Positions 17,057-26,442 of a DNA stretch of 64,000 nucleotides are shown piece after piece. A model generated the notes under the pieces. That model was not told the origin of the DNA and made no database searches. It saw nothing but the letters and a program-made list of their open reading frames with translations. Position 1 is the first letter of the stretch, and each line of letters opens with the position of its first letter. Position numbers and translations under genes: made by a program. Source of the DNA: Lentzea xinjiangensis (GTDB lineage Bacteria > Actinomycetota > Actinomycetes > Mycobacteriales > Pseudonocardiaceae); contig NZ_FOFR01000023.1 in the NCBI RefSeq assembly GCF_900110955.1, positions 1 to 64,000 on the forward strand. Reading direction: 5' to 3'.

Positions 17057-17935
17057 TCAGCCGTCGGTGCCGGCTCGGTGCGTGCGGCGCGATCGAAAGA
17101 CGAGACAGGCTATTACGTAAGTCACCAGCGCAACAGTGATCAGAGTCGACACCACGGACAACTGCGGAGCATCCACTGATGCCTGCACGGCAGTAAGGGC
17201 ATCGAGCAGGACGTGGATGCCGATCAACGGCCACAACAGCCTTCCCTGCCGGTAGGCCCACGCGCTCATGAGCGCCCAGAGCACCTTCTCGATCACAGCC
17301 AGCCCGTAGTAGATGTGGAAGGACAAGCGCGCAACGACGACAAGTACGTACATCAACCAGGTCGGCACGTTCCAGAGTTCGCAGGTTCGCACGACAGCCG
17401 CGTTGGCGATGATCTCCTCGCTGACGCCGGCCGCGATCGACCAGGTGATCCAGTACACCAGCTGGAGCCCGCGGTCCGCTTGCATCGAGATTTCCGGAGA
17501 GTCGTGGCTTGCCGAACTGGCGTCGACGACGGCGCTGATCGGCGCCGACAACATCTGGGACAACACCCAGATACCGGCGGCGTAGAAGGCCGATCGCAAA
17601 CTCAGCGTCGTGAGCCGGCCTGCCGAAAGCGGCGCACGCGCCATCTTGAAGGCCACGAGGGTGGCCAGGGCGACAATGATCGCCAGGACGTTGAAGGCCA
17701 CGCCGAGCCACACATCGGACTCGCCTGCGACAAGGTCCGTCGCAGGCGCTGTCAGGCGTTGGACCGCCAGGTGGATCGGCCAGCCGAACGCCAATGCGTA
17801 GGCGCCGGCGGCGATGGCGAGCAAGAGCAGCTTCTGGCGGCGAGAGGACCCGTCGGCCGGGCCGGGGCGAGTGAACGGCCACAACGCGGTGGCAGCCAGC
17901 GGTGTGAATTCGGAAGAACGCAGATTCGATCGCAA
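17057..17935 (-). CDS. CPBP-family intramembrane protein (Abi/CAAX protease-like)
   Basis: About 292 residues if the TTG at 17935 is used (GGGAGG lies about 10 bases upstream); the frame is open further upstream, so the start is uncertain. Several hydrophobic helices surround the CPBP motifs: SEEIIANAAVVR (motif 1, with Glu-Glu but Asn where the motif Arg is usual), RLSFHIYYG (FHxxYG, motif 2) and IHVLLDAL (motif 3). Family members are membrane glutamic peptidases or immunity-type proteins. Codons such as ATA, GTA and ACT appear more often than in neighbours, hinting at acquisition. It is upstream of, and probably co-transcribed with, the LuxR regulator. Confidence 0.75.
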   Translation of the reverse strand: MRSNLRSSEFTPLAATALWPFTRPGPADGSSRRQKLLLLAIAAGAYALAFGWPIHLAVQRLTAPATDLVAGESDVWLGVAFNVLAIIVALATLVAFKMARAPLSAGRLTTLSLRSAFYAAGIWVLSQMLSAPISAVVDASSASHDSPEISMQADRGLQLVYWITWSIAAGVSEEIIANAAVVRTCELWNVPTWLMYVLVVVARLSFHIYYGLAVIEKVLWALMSAWAYRQGRLLWPLIGIHVLLDALTAVQASVDAPQLSVVSTLITVALVTYVIACLVFRSRRTHRAGTDG

Positions 17936-18281
17936 CTGATTCCTGCCTCCCCGCTCCGCTGTGACCGGCCAAACCGGACAACAGGACGCGTCCGCGAATT
18001 CGACCGGTATTCCGCAGCGTAGTGTCGGCCTCTGCGGGCTGCTCGGCTGCCACATCGCACAACAGGGTGGTTTCAGCGGGTCGCAGCCCGCGCTCCGCCG
18101 CTGTTCCCCGAATTCGATGCGGGCACGCGTTCGTCGGCGGAAATCAATCCGATGTGGGGAAGTGCCGGAGTTCGACGACCTGTGGATCTCCGAGGAGCAG
18201 GAGTCCGAACGCCACGCGCCCGGCGAGCGGGTTCTCGCCGGGCGCGTCGTTCACCGGCGGTTCCGCTGCTGCCATGAGCTC
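17936..18281. other. Intergenic region, CPBP / decarboxylase relic
   Basis: 346 bp containing the divergent upstream region of the CPBP gene. A reading frame continues rightward into the decarboxylase relic, but its translation here is not recognisable. No regulatory element identified. Confidence 0.35.
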
Positions 18282-18521
18282 GAGCTGGTCGCCGGACCGA
18301 GCCTCGGCATCGTCTGCCTGCGCTATCGCCAGGGCTCTGACGAGCTCCAGACGATGATCGGCCGCACCATCAACGAGAGCGACCGCACGTTCATCACGAC
18401 GACCACAGTGGACGGTGTGGTGGCGTTGCGGCTGTGCACGATCAACCCGCGCACCACCCGAGCCGACCTCGACCGCGTGCTCACCGCGATCGTGGCCGCC
18501 GGTCGGTCGGCGACGTCTTGA
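18282..18521 (+). pseudogene. C-terminal relic of a group II PLP-dependent decarboxylase
   Basis: The translation reads GPSLGIVCLRYRQGSDELQ, then INESDRTFITTTTVDGVVALRLCTINPRTT, DLDRVLTAIV. This is the C-terminal domain ending of aromatic-L-amino-acid-type decarboxylases (LGVVCFR..., ...LRLCIGNFRTT). The PLP-binding Lys region and all upstream domains are missing, so it is a truncated remnant. It ends 16 bp before the convergent Leg1-like gene. A near-copy of the 13-bp motif (one mismatch) lies at 18401-18413. Confidence 0.65.
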
Positions 18522-18537
18522 ACGACGTTCCGGACGC

Positions 18538-19479
18538 TCAGCGTCGCAGCAGGTGGCGGAGCACCGCCCGGCGCTCGGCGGCGTTGTCCGGCCTGGGGTC
18601 GAACACCGCGTCGAGCAGGGGCAGCACCCGGTCACGGGCTTCACGGGTCCGCATGATCCGCCTCCACAGCAGCAGGTTGAGGCCGTAGCGCCACCGAGGG
18701 GTGGTCGCGAGGCGGAGGACGTTCACGACGTTGCCGCGAGCTTTGGCCGGTAGCGCGTCCAAGTCCTCGGGTGAGGTGAGGAGTGATTCGGGCAGCACGT
18801 CGAGTCCGTGAGCGGTCATGAAGGTGAAGTCCGTGGGCCAGGCGGCCGCCCACAGGTAGTCGACCATCCGGCACCAGCCGCGCAGGAAGGTGACCTCCAG
18901 ATCGGGCCAGGGGTCGGTGTCGACGTCGGCGAGGACGCCGACCACCACGTCCAAGCTCGTCTTGTGCGCCTTCCAGAGGGCCAGGCGCGCCGGTTCGGGA
19001 TCGGTCAGATCACCGCCGGCCACCAGAAAGAAGTAGGCGCGCCAGTCCGCCACCGCCGGGACCAGCTCTTCCGGGACGGTCCCGCCTGTCACGTACCGGA
19101 ACCGCGAGCGGGTCGGTGGGTCGGCGACCGGCAGGGCCGGCACCACCCCGGCGACCGCGGCGCCGAGCCACGGGACGACGCTCAGCGTGTAGTTGCCATA
19201 GCCCCAGGGCGAGTCCGGATCGATTCGCCCGTCCTGCCGGGTGCCGGCGCCGAGCCGGTCGGTGCGGAACTGCCACTGGTGCTGGAACATCAGACCCCAC
19301 AGCGGGTTGTGCCGGTTGTCGGCGCCGAACCGGTCGTCCGTGTTGGTGTTGGCGATCATCGTCCGGTAGGCGGCCATCCGCTGCTCGAAGGAGAACGGGT
19401 CGAACGCTCCCTCCAGGTCCCGCGCCGTCGCCCAGACCGAGTACAGGTCCAGCTCCTCCAACCGGTCCGGATGAGACAT
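18538..19479 (-). CDS. Leg1-related protein
   Basis: 313 residues from the ATG at 19479 (GGAGGA eight bases upstream). The block NPLWGLMFQHQWQFRTDRLG and the preceding MIANTNTDDRFG match the LEG1 family, named from vertebrate liver-enriched proteins and also found in actinomycetes. A GYGNYTLSVVPWLGA segment follows, then a helical C-terminus rich in Arg. No signal peptide is seen. Biochemical function is unknown. It follows the MpaB-family oxygenase gene on the same strand with a 105-bp gap and is probably co-transcribed. Confidence 0.72.
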   Translation of the reverse strand: MSHPDRLEELDLYSVWATARDLEGAFDPFSFEQRMAAYRTMIANTNTDDRFGADNRHNPLWGLMFQHQWQFRTDRLGAGTRQDGRIDPDSPWGYGNYTLSVVPWLGAAVAGVVPALPVADPPTRSRFRYVTGGTVPEELVPAVADWRAYFFLVAGGDLTDPEPARLALWKAHKTSLDVVVGVLADVDTDPWPDLEVTFLRGWCRMVDYLWAAAWPTDFTFMTAHGLDVLPESLLTSPEDLDALPAKARGNVVNVLRLATTPRWRYGLNLLLWRRIMRTREARDRVLPLLDAVFDPRPDNAAERRAVLRHLLRR

Positions 19480-19584
19480 GGCCGGAATCCTCCGCGGTGA
19501 GTCGGCGACAGGATCTGCGCGGGACTTGCCGGAGTGCCAAGGGCCGGTCCGGCCCACGGCCGTGCCGTGCGAAGCCCGACAGGT

Positions 19585-20745
19585 CTACGGATCAACGCTC
19601 CTGGCGGTCGTCCTCGTCGTGGTGGCGACGGGGGAGCGGTCTTCGGCTTCCCACCGTTCGCGCAGGTCCGCGGGGATGGTGAGGGTGGTGGACTGGCCGT
19701 CGGTGAGGTTGCGGACGCTGCCGCCCAGCAGGATGGCGCCGGCGCGGTCGAGGATGGTGTTGGCCAGAGCGCTGTTGTCCTCGGCGCGTTCCAGCGCGCG
19801 CACCAGGCGGGTGCCGGCGCGCACGACGCCGGTCCAGGCGCGGGACTTCGGCACCTCCATCCAGTCGGCGACCTCGGGGTTGACGACCTGGCGGATCATC
19901 GCGGCGACGATGCCGTCGAAGACCTTGCCGGGAAACAGCTTCTCGTAGAGGTCGAGCAGGTGCCGGGTGAGCACCACGCCTTCCGGCGACGGCCCGTAGA
20001 CGGACTCGACCATCGCGGCACTGAGCTCGCGGGCGTCGTGGATGGACTCCGGTACGGCCTCGGCGGGGATGCCGAGCATGGCGCCCGCGGCACGCCACAC
20101 GTAGTAGTAGTCCTCCGCCTCTTGTTCGGTGACGGAGATGCCCATGCGGCGCATGCCTTCGATCACCTGGACGGAGAAGATGAGCAGGGCGCCGACCATG
20201 TCCTGCTGGCACACCGGAACGCCGTCGACGGCGACGTCCCAGCGGCCGGAAGCGGTCAGGAAGTGGCGCACGGCGGCGTGGATGAGGCGCGTCTTCTGGA
20301 TGGTGGGCACGAACGAGCCGCCTGAGCCGAACGCGTCTCGGCCCATCATGTTCATGACGAACTGGGAGGTCTCGGAGAGCCTCCGGTGGGGCTGGTTGAG
20401 GCCGTGGGTCAGGGTGAGCGCCCGGGACGCGCGGGCGTGGGCGTAGCAGTTGACCATCGCGCCGAACGTCAGCACAGAGGCGACGTGCACGCCGTCGTCG
20501 ATGAAGAAGTCGTAGGCCCGCGCCACCCGGTCGGGCTCCACCCACTCCGGTGGGTTGTCGGTCAGGACCAGGAACTCGCGCACCGGCCCGGGAAGCTGCT
20601 CGGGAATGGGCTGGTCGTTGGTGCGGAAGTGCTCCAAGACCTCGTTGACCACACTGACGCGGTTCGTGCCCACCAGATCGGCGATGACCGCATCGGCGAG
20701 AGGATCGCCCTGGAACTTCAGGGCCTCGAACGCGGCTGTGTCCAT
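19585..20745 (-). CDS. MpaB/Lcp-family oxygenase (DUF2236)
   Basis: 386 residues from the ATG at 20745; the GTG immediately upstream (20748) is equally compatible with AAGGAG. The family heme-binding segment is visible as TRLIHAAVRHFL with the candidate axial His at residue 156, and further blocks ETSQFVMNMMG and DYYYVWRAAGAMLGIP. DUF2236 includes the rubber oxygenase Lcp and fungal MpaB; these are b-type heme oxygenases. No Tat or Sec signal is seen, unlike Lcp, so it is probably cytoplasmic. The substrate is unknown. The Leg1-like gene lies just downstream. Confidence 0.82.
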   Translation of the reverse strand: MDTAAFEALKFQGDPLADAVIADLVGTNRVSVVNEVLEHFRTNDQPIPEQLPGPVREFLVLTDNPPEWVEPDRVARAYDFFIDDGVHVASVLTFGAMVNCYAHARASRALTLTHGLNQPHRRLSETSQFVMNMMGRDAFGSGGSFVPTIQKTRLIHAAVRHFLTASGRWDVAVDGVPVCQQDMVGALLIFSVQVIEGMRRMGISVTEQEAEDYYYVWRAAGAMLGIPAEAVPESIHDARELSAAMVESVYGPSPEGVVLTRHLLDLYEKLFPGKVFDGIVAAMIRQVVNPEVADWMEVPKSRAWTGVVRAGTRLVRALERAEDNSALANTILDRAGAILLGGSVRNLTDGQSTTLTIPADLRERWEAEDRSPVATTTRTTARSVDP

Positions 20746-21090
20746 CACAGGGACTCCTTCACTACTGAGTGATCACCACTTCACTCCTTGTGGGCACCGG
20801 GCACCAGGACACGATGTGGTGAACACGGTGCGGAGAGCTCCTACTCGGTGTGATCGCTCGAGGTGCTGGTCCGGCTGACTGGACATCGTGGAGCGGCCGG
20901 GTTTCGGCGCGAGCCGGTCACCAGCCGCCGCGCCACCGGTCCTGGACTTCCCCGGAACCCGTTCTGCACGGAACGTGTCCAAGTGGTCGGTCGCTCCTCC
21001 TTCGGTGGCTACGCCATCGGTCGATGACCGTTACAGCGCCGGGGAATTAGCGTCAGGTGACACGATTCGTACCGGACGCGGAGGTGTGTG
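20746..21090. other. Divergent intergenic region, MpaB / AOC-like
   Basis: 345 bp with no gene. Near the MpaB start is an 8-bp palindrome GTGATCAC (20769-20776) flanked by two AGTGAAG direct repeats when read toward MpaB; this could be an operator. The right end contains the GGAGG RBS of the next gene. Confidence 0.4.
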
Positions 21091-21579
21091 ATGGCGGTTC
21101 AGCCGTGGGTCGCGGTGGTTGCGCTCACCGGGGCTCTGGTGGGCGCCGACCAGGTCGCCGCCGGGCAGGACAGGGCCGCGACGGTGGAGGTGACGGCGAA
21201 GCGGGGACTGATGTCGGCGCCCGTGAACATCGCGGTCGGCCAGGGGTTCGTCAGCGGTGGCGAGCTGTTCGGCGGCCAGGGCGGCGCCAAGGTCGGCGAC
21301 GGGTTCTCCCACTGCGGCGTGGTGTCGGTGTCGGTGGCCGTGCCGCCGGAGGTGACGGCGCACTGCACGTCCGTCTTCCGGCTCGCCGACGGCGAGCTGC
21401 ACCTGTCCGGGATGCGCACCTACAAGTCGATCGCCACCGGTTTCGGCGACACGACCATGGCGATCATCGGTGGCACCGGCGCGTACGCGGACGCCCGCGG
21501 TGAGGGCAAGGTCACCCGCACGAGCTCGGCGACCAGGCAGGACGTGGTCTACCGGTTCGTCTTCACGATCTCGGACTGA
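21091..21579 (+). CDS. Secreted allene oxide cyclase-like barrel protein
   Basis: 162 residues from the ATG at 21091 (GGAGG six bases upstream). Residues 1-25 look like a signal peptide ending near VAAG. The mature part is beta-rich and contains the barrel signature IIGGTGAYADARGEGKV seen in allene oxide cyclase and dirigent-like proteins. Bacterial members have no assigned enzyme activity; this one is probably extracellular. Its last 17 bases overlap the end of the convergent gene. Confidence 0.75.
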   Translation: MAVQPWVAVVALTGALVGADQVAAGQDRAATVEVTAKRGLMSAPVNIAVGQGFVSGGELFGGQGGAKVGDGFSHCGVVSVSVAVPPEVTAHCTSVFRLADGELHLSGMRTYKSIATGFGDTTMAIIGGTGAYADARGEGKVTRTSSATRQDVVYRFVFTISD

Positions 21580-22633
21580 GCAGCAGCCCGCCACCGACCG
21601 GCACGGCCGGCACGTGCCGGTTGTCCACGACCACCAGCTCCGGCCGGGTTCCGGTGCGCCACTGCCCGCCGGCCAGCGGGATCGTCGCCACGCCCGCGGC
21701 GGGACCGGCGCTCCAGTCGAGCACGCCGGCCAGGGTCGGCAGGCGGGTGCCGGCCAGCAGCCGTGCCGTGTCCGCGCGGGAGTCCGTGGCTGTCACCACG
21801 TGGCAGGCCACCTCCATCAACCCGTGTGCCACGCCCAGCGGTTGCAGCCACGGCTCATCGGTCGCCGCCTCGTAGGCCGCCGCCAGGTCCCGGGCGGAGC
21901 GCCCTCCACTGCCGCGGTGTGCGTGCCGTGGCGTCCAGTACACGATCGTGGCGACCCGGTCGAGGCCGTGCCGGGCCACGCTGAACGGGTAGGTGAGCCA
22001 GCGCGAGCAGGTGACCAGCCGCGGGTCGACCCCGGCGACGGCGGTCGCGAGGTCGCGCGCGGTGGCGGCCGAGGTCACCACCTCCACGTCCGCGAGGCCG
22101 GGCAGCTCGCCGCCGTGCTCCCGGTAGGACAGGTCGACCAGCCGGTGCCCGCGCGACTCGGCGACCGGCCGGAACCAGCGCCGCAGCGCCCGGCCCTGGG
22201 TGCCGTCGTTCCACAGGCAGCCCACCGTGCGGGCCGGGCCGAGGTGCTCCCACAGGTCGGCGAACACCGTCGCGATGTCGTCCACGCCCCAGCTGAAGTG
22301 GAACGCCCACCCCGGCCGGTGGCGGGCGTCGAACACCTCGGCGCGGAACACCTGCCAGGGCAGGGTGGTCGACACGCACGGCACCTCCCGTTCGGTGCAG
22401 GCACGCGCGACCGCGGGCAACGTCTCCGTGCCGCCCAGCGTCACCACGGCGCGCACACCCGCGTCGGCCAGCGACAGGGCCGCGGCACGAGCCCCTTCGG
22501 GGGTGGACGCGCTGTCGCGCACCAGCACGTCGACGGGCCACGGCAGGGCGCGGGCGACGAAGTCCAGCGGGGCACCCAGCGGCGCGAGCCTGCCGGTCGC
22601 CGCGCGGACCACCCCGATCAGAGGTCGTACCAT
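21563..22633 (-). CDS. Periplasmic-binding-protein-like (type 1 fold) protein, cytoplasmic
   Basis: 356 residues from the ATG at 22633. The order of elements resembles type 1 substrate-binding proteins of branched-chain amino-acid ABC systems: an N-terminal [31 protein letters not shown], and the hinge region [16 protein letters not shown]. There is no signal peptide or lipobox, so it is unlikely to serve a transporter directly; a sensory or ligand-binding role is possible. TACAGT lies 8-13 bases before the ATG, suggesting a leaderless transcript. ACCGCAC/GTGCGGT arms (22635-22641 and 22652-22658) form a dyad in the divergent promoter. No permease or ATPase gene is nearby. Confidence 0.6.
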   Translation of the reverse strand: MVRPLIGVVRAATGRLAPLGAPLDFVARALPWPVDVLVRDSASTPEGARAAALSLADAGVRAVVTLGGTETLPAVARACTEREVPCVSTTLPWQVFRAEVFDARHRPGWAFHFSWGVDDIATVFADLWEHLGPARTVGCLWNDGTQGRALRRWFRPVAESRGHRLVDLSYREHGGELPGLADVEVVTSAATARDLATAVAGVDPRLVTCSRWLTYPFSVARHGLDRVATIVYWTPRHAHRGSGGRSARDLAAAYEAATDEPWLQPLGVAHGLMEVACHVVTATDSRADTARLLAGTRLPTLAGVLDWSAGPAAGVATIPLAGGQWRTGTRPELVVVDNRHVPAVPVGGGLLLSPRS

Positions 22634-22751
22634 TACCGCACTGTATCGACGGTGCGGTGGCCACGATCGGGCGATCCGGAGTCCGGAAAGGACGGTCAGG
22701 TCGCGCCACGGCCGCCACACCGGCCTCTGGCGGGGGCCTAAGCTCGCGATC

Positions 22752-23648
22752 ATGACGAAGCACCGCTGGACCGCCGGCGACCTCCCCGACCTGACCGGTC
22801 GCACCGTCGTGGTCACCGGCGCGGCCAGCGGGGTGGGCCGCGGCACGGCGACGGCCTTCGCCGCGGCGGGGGCGCGCACGGTGCTCGCCGTGCGCGACGT
22901 CGCCGCCGGTGAGCGGGCGGCGGCCGCCATGCCCGGCAGCACCGAGGTCCGTGAGCTGGACCTGGCGGACCTCGCGTCGGTGCGCGCGTTCGCCGAGGGC
23001 TGGCGGGGTGATCTCGACGTCCTGGTCAACAACGCCGGGGTGGCGATGACCCCGCACGGTCGCACGGCGGACGGGTTCGAGCTGCAGTTCGGCACCAACC
23101 ACCTCGGCCACTTCGCGCTGACCAACCTGCTGCTGCCCGCGATCACCGACCGGGTGGTGACCGTGGCCTCCGGCGCGCACAAGGTGGGCGTGCTCGACTT
23201 CGACGACCTGGACCTCGCCCGCTCCGGGTACACCCCGGTGAAGGCCTACGGCCGGTCGAAGCTGGCGAACCTGCTGTTCACCCTGGAACTGGAGCGGCGC
23301 TGCCGCGAGGCGGGGTCGTCCGTGCGCGCGCTGGCCTCGCACCCCGGCTACACGGCGAGCAACCTGGGCACCAAGGGCCGCAACCGGCACCTGGTCAAGG
23401 TCGTGCACCTGGCCGGGCGGGTCCTCGCGCAGACCGAGGCGCAGGGCGCGCTGCCGTCGTTGTACGCGGCGACCCAGGACCTGCCGGGCGCCGCCTACGT
23501 CGGCCCGGACGGGCGGTTCGAGCTGCACGGCCACCCCGCGCTGGTCGGCCGGTCGGCGGCGGCCAGCGACCCGGTGCTGGCCCGGCGGCTGTGGGAGGTC
23601 TCGGAGCGGCTCACCGGGGTCAGCTTCCCGTTGACCGCGAAGCCCTGA
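22752..23648 (+). CDS. Short-chain dehydrogenase/reductase (SDR)
   Basis: 298 residues from the ATG at 22752. It has the Rossmann motif TGAASGVG (residues about 23-30), [10 protein letters not shown], the catalytic Ser in VASGAHKVG and the YGRSK catalytic Tyr/Lys pair, in the order of the retinol-dehydrogenase/WWOX-like classical SDRs. NAD(P)-dependent oxidation or reduction of an unknown alcohol or carbonyl is expected. It is divergent from the binding-protein-like gene, with a 118-bp shared control region. Confidence 0.9.
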   Translation: MTKHRWTAGDLPDLTGRTVVVTGAASGVGRGTATAFAAAGARTVLAVRDVAAGERAAAAMPGSTEVRELDLADLASVRAFAEGWRGDLDVLVNNAGVAMTPHGRTADGFELQFGTNHLGHFALTNLLLPAITDRVVTVASGAHKVGVLDFDDLDLARSGYTPVKAYGRSKLANLLFTLELERRCREAGSSVRALASHPGYTASNLGTKGRNRHLVKVVHLAGRVLAQTEAQGALPSLYAATQDLPGAAYVGPDGRFELHGHPALVGRSAAASDPVLARRLWEVSERLTGVSFPLTAKP

Positions 23649-23842
23649 GGCGGGCGCGGCTGAACCGGACAGCCGCCCGGTGGCAGTGACCGCCGGTGAT
23701 GGAGCGGTCACTCGCCAGTCACCAGGCGTTCTCCTCGAACGGCCCCGTCGCGTCCGATTTCGCCGGACACGACATTTCGACTGAGCCGATGAGCCACGCC
23801 GTACGTACTCCCGATCATGCGCCGCATGTACGAGGAGGACGA

Positions 23843-25717
23843 ATGACGCACCGCGTGACCGACAGACGGAAGTTCCGCCTGATCGCTTCGCTGTCCGCGG
23901 TCGCCGTGGTCGCCGCGGGCACCGCCACCGTGGCGCTCGCCGCCAAGAACGGCGAGCCCGCGCCGCTCGGTGCCTTCGTGCCCATCGAGCAGGTCAGCAA
24001 GAACGTCGTGGAGCCCAAGGTCGGCAAGAACGGGGCCGCCGGTGTGTTCCGGGTCGACTGCGGCACGAACGAGAACGGCAAGTTCAGCGCCGACAACCCG
24101 GTCGCCCAGCCGGGGCTGCGGCACGGCGCCCAGCACGTCCACGACTTCGTGGGCAACCTGTCGATCAGCGCGGAGTCGACGGACGAGAGCCTGGTGGACG
24201 CGGAGACCACCTGCCGCAACGGCGACCGCTCGTCCTACTTCTGGCCGGTCGTGCGGATCAACCCCAAGGCCAACCCGGCGTCCGTCGGCTCCAACCCGGG
24301 CAAGATCAAGGAAACGGGTCCCGGCGAGGTCGCGTGTCCCGGGGTCGCCGACCGGCTGCCCGCGGTGCCCCAGCGGGTCCGCGACGAGGTGGTCAGGAAC
24401 CTCCAACAGCTGGCCCAGCAGCTCAGGGAAGCCAACGAGCGGGTGGCCCGCAACGACAACCCCGGCGATCCGAACTTCGTCAACAACACCGTCCTCGGGC
24501 CGTTGCGCAGCAAGCGGGTCGCCACCCTCGACCGCATCGCGACCGCCCTCGGCCGGTCCGCGCGCAAGCCGAACCTGACCCCGCTCGCCGACTGCGACCT
24601 GCGCTTCGGCCACGGTGGCCACGGCGGCGGCCACGGCGACCACTCGAAGGGACCGCGCAAGTTCGCGGGCCAGGGTGCCCTCCAGCAGAACGGTGCCGAC
24701 CAGAACGCCGCCGACCAGAACGCCGCCGACCAGGACGCCGCCACGCCGACGATCAAGTGCCCGTCCGTGCGCGGCGCGCTGCCGGGCGTTCCCGACCAGG
24801 CCCTCGACGAGGTGGACCGCGACCTCGACCAGCTCGACAAGCAGATCGCCGAGGCCAACCAGCGCCTGGTGACCAGCAAGGGCCAGGGCGGGCCGAACTT
24901 CATCGACAACGCGATCCTCGGCCCGTTGAAGGACAAGCGGGTCGCGACCCTCGACCGGATCGCGATCGCGATCGGCCGCGGCGCGGAGAGGCCGCAGGGC
25001 TTGGAGCGCCTCGCGAAATGCGGTCTCAACGAGACCGGCGAGGGCGGCAACAACGGCGGCAACAACAACGGCGGCAACAACAACGGCGGTGCCACCACCA
25101 CGACCACCGCGCCCACCGCGCCCGCCGCGACCACCGCGCCGCCCCTTGCCGCTCCCACCGGGAGGAACCTGGAGCTCGTCGGCAACAACGGCAAGATCGT
25201 CCGGCCGGCCGAGGTGAAGATCGAGTACCGCGGCAACGCCACCAGCAAGGTGACGGCCATGCCGAGGTTCCTGAAGATGGTCACCGGTGACGCGAAGCCC
25301 ACCAGCCGCGGACCCGCCAACGCCCGCGCGACGTGGACCTGCAGCGGCTTCGAGGACCGGCTGTCCGACAAGTACGTGATCTGCCCGAACGGCAGCAAGG
25401 TCATGCGGGTGCACGACTTCGCGGGCTGCTGGGACGGTCAGAACGCCGACAGCGCCAACCACCGCGACCACGTCCGGTTCGCCGACAAGCAGACCGGTGC
25501 GTGCCCGCAGGGCTTCCGCGCCATCCCGCAGCTGCGCATCAGCATTTCCTACAACATCTCCCGCGACGTCCAGCAGAAGGGGCAGTACCAGCTCGACGCG
25601 TTCCCGGAGGAGAACCACAACCCGTTCTCCGACCACAACGACTTCGCCAACGTCAACTCCGACCAGACGATGGCCAAGATCGTGAAGTGCGTGAACGACG
25701 GGCGCAGGTGCTCCTGA
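23843..25717 (+). CDS. Secreted DUF1996 protein with internal duplicated insert
   Basis: 624 residues from the ATG at 23843 (GAGGAGGACG upstream). A signal peptide covers about residues 1-33. The DUF1996 domain is split: its first half (FRVDCGTNENGKF, GLRHGAQHVHDFVGN, CRNGDRSSYFWPV) lies at about 65-140 and its second half (VMRVHDFAGCWDG, DHVRFADK, IPQLRISISYN) at 520-600. Between them are two copies of an about 90-residue helical unit (CPGVADRLPAVPQRV... and CPSVRGALPGVPDQA...), a His/Gly-rich linker, and an Asn/Gly- and Thr-rich linker. DUF1996 proteins are extracellular; function unknown. Confidence 0.8.
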   Translation: MTHRVTDRRKFRLIASLSAVAVVAAGTATVALAAKNGEPAPLGAFVPIEQVSKNVVEPKVGKNGAAGVFRVDCGTNENGKFSADNPVAQPGLRHGAQHVHDFVGNLSISAESTDESLVDAETTCRNGDRSSYFWPVVRINPKANPASVGSNPGKIKETGPGEVACPGVADRLPAVPQRVRDEVVRNLQQLAQQLREANERVARNDNPGDPNFVNNTVLGPLRSKRVATLDRIATALGRSARKPNLTPLADCDLRFGHGGHGGGHGDHSKGPRKFAGQGALQQNGADQNAADQNAADQDAATPTIKCPSVRGALPGVPDQALDEVDRDLDQLDKQIAEANQRLVTSKGQGGPNFIDNAILGPLKDKRVATLDRIAIAIGRGAERPQGLERLAKCGLNETGEGGNNGGNNNGGNNNGGATTTTTAPTAPAATTAPPLAAPTGRNLELVGNNGKIVRPAEVKIEYRGNATSKVTAMPRFLKMVTGDAKPTSRGPANARATWTCSGFEDRLSDKYVICPNGSKVMRVHDFAGCWDGQNADSANHRDHVRFADKQTGACPQGFRAIPQLRISISYNISRDVQQKGQYQLDAFPEENHNPFSDHNDFANVNSDQTMAKIVKCVNDGRRCS

Positions 25718-25726
25718 CCCGTCCCG

Positions 25727-25761
25727 GGAGCCCTCCCGGGCCTGAGGTCCGGGAGGGCTCC
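25727..25761 (+). terminator. Terminator after DUF1996 gene
   Basis: 13-bp perfect stem (25727-25739 with 25749-25761, arm GGAGCCCTCCCGG) with a 9-base loop, 9 bp after the stop codon. No T-run. Confidence 0.75.
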
Positions 25762-25833
25762 ACCCGTTCGCGCGTGGGACGGCGTCAGCGGTTCGTAACA
25801 TCTGCACTACCGATCATGCGGCAGGATCGGGCC

Positions 25834-26442
25834 ATGTCCGGAATGCGAGTTGTGGCAGGGTCTTTCGCGCTGGTCGCCGTCCTCGCCGCGTGCGGCGGTC
25901 CAGTGAGCGCTCCCGAACCGGCGTCCGCGCCGCCGGGCACGTCCGCGGCGAGCGCCCCGGCGTCAGCGAGCGCCCCGGCGTCAGCGAGCGCCCCGGCGTC
26001 AGCGAGCGCCCCGGCGTCGGCCAGCGGGACGGTTCCTGTCCCCGACCAGCTCAACTTCACCGCCAAGACCGTGTCCGGCGAGAACATCTCCGGAGCGGAC
26101 CTCGCCGGCAAGCCTGCCGTGCTGTGGTTCTGGGCTCCGTGGTGCCCGAAGTGCCAGCGCGAGGCGCCCGGCATGGCGGCGGCCGCGCAGGAGCACGGCG
26201 AGGAGGTGCGGTTCCTGGGGGTGGCGGCACAGGACCAGGTCCCGGCGATGCAGCAGTTCGTGCAGCGCTACGGCCTCCAGTCGTTCCAGCACGTCGCGGA
26301 CGTGGACAGCGCGGTGTGGAAGCGGTTCGGCGTGACCGCGCAACCCGCCTATGCGTTCGTCGACGCCTCCGGCCGGGTCGAGGTCGTGACCAGGCAGCTG
26401 TCCGAGGACGACCTGCGGCAGCGGCTGGGCCGGCTGGCGTGA
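25834..26442 (+). CDS. Thioredoxin-like lipoprotein
   Basis: 202 residues from the ATG at 25834 (ATGs at 25816 and 25843 are also in frame). A lipobox (LAAC, about residue 20) is followed by a Ser/Ala/Pro repeat linker and a TlpA/ResA-type thioredoxin fold: LWFWAPWCPKCQREAP holds the redox CxxC, and the cis-Pro loop is TAQPAYAFVD. It should act outside the membrane as a thiol oxidoreductase fed by CcdA. The stop overlaps the start of the ccdA-like gene (GTGA), so the pair is translationally coupled. Confidence 0.9.
   Translation: MSGMRVVAGSFALVAVLAACGGPVSAPEPASAPPGTSAASAPASASAPASASAPASASAPASASGTVPVPDQLNFTAKTVSGENISGADLAGKPAVLWFWAPWCPKCQREAPGMAAAAQEHGEEVRFLGVAAQDQVPAMQQFVQRYGLQSFQHVADVDSAVWKRFGVTAQPAYAFVDASGRVEVVTRQLSEDDLRQRLGRLA
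25948..26019 (+). repeat. Four tandem copies of an 18-bp unit
   Basis: Unit GCGAGCGCCCCGGCGTCA, three exact copies and a fourth with a final G. It encodes the Ala/Ser/Pro linker between lipobox and thioredoxin domain; copy number could vary by slippage. Confidence 0.9.

Noticed and set aside
25948-26019. Tandem 18-bp repeat considered as a CRISPR or regulatory array
   Set aside because: No spacers; it is in frame and encodes the Ala/Ser/Pro linker of a lipoprotein.
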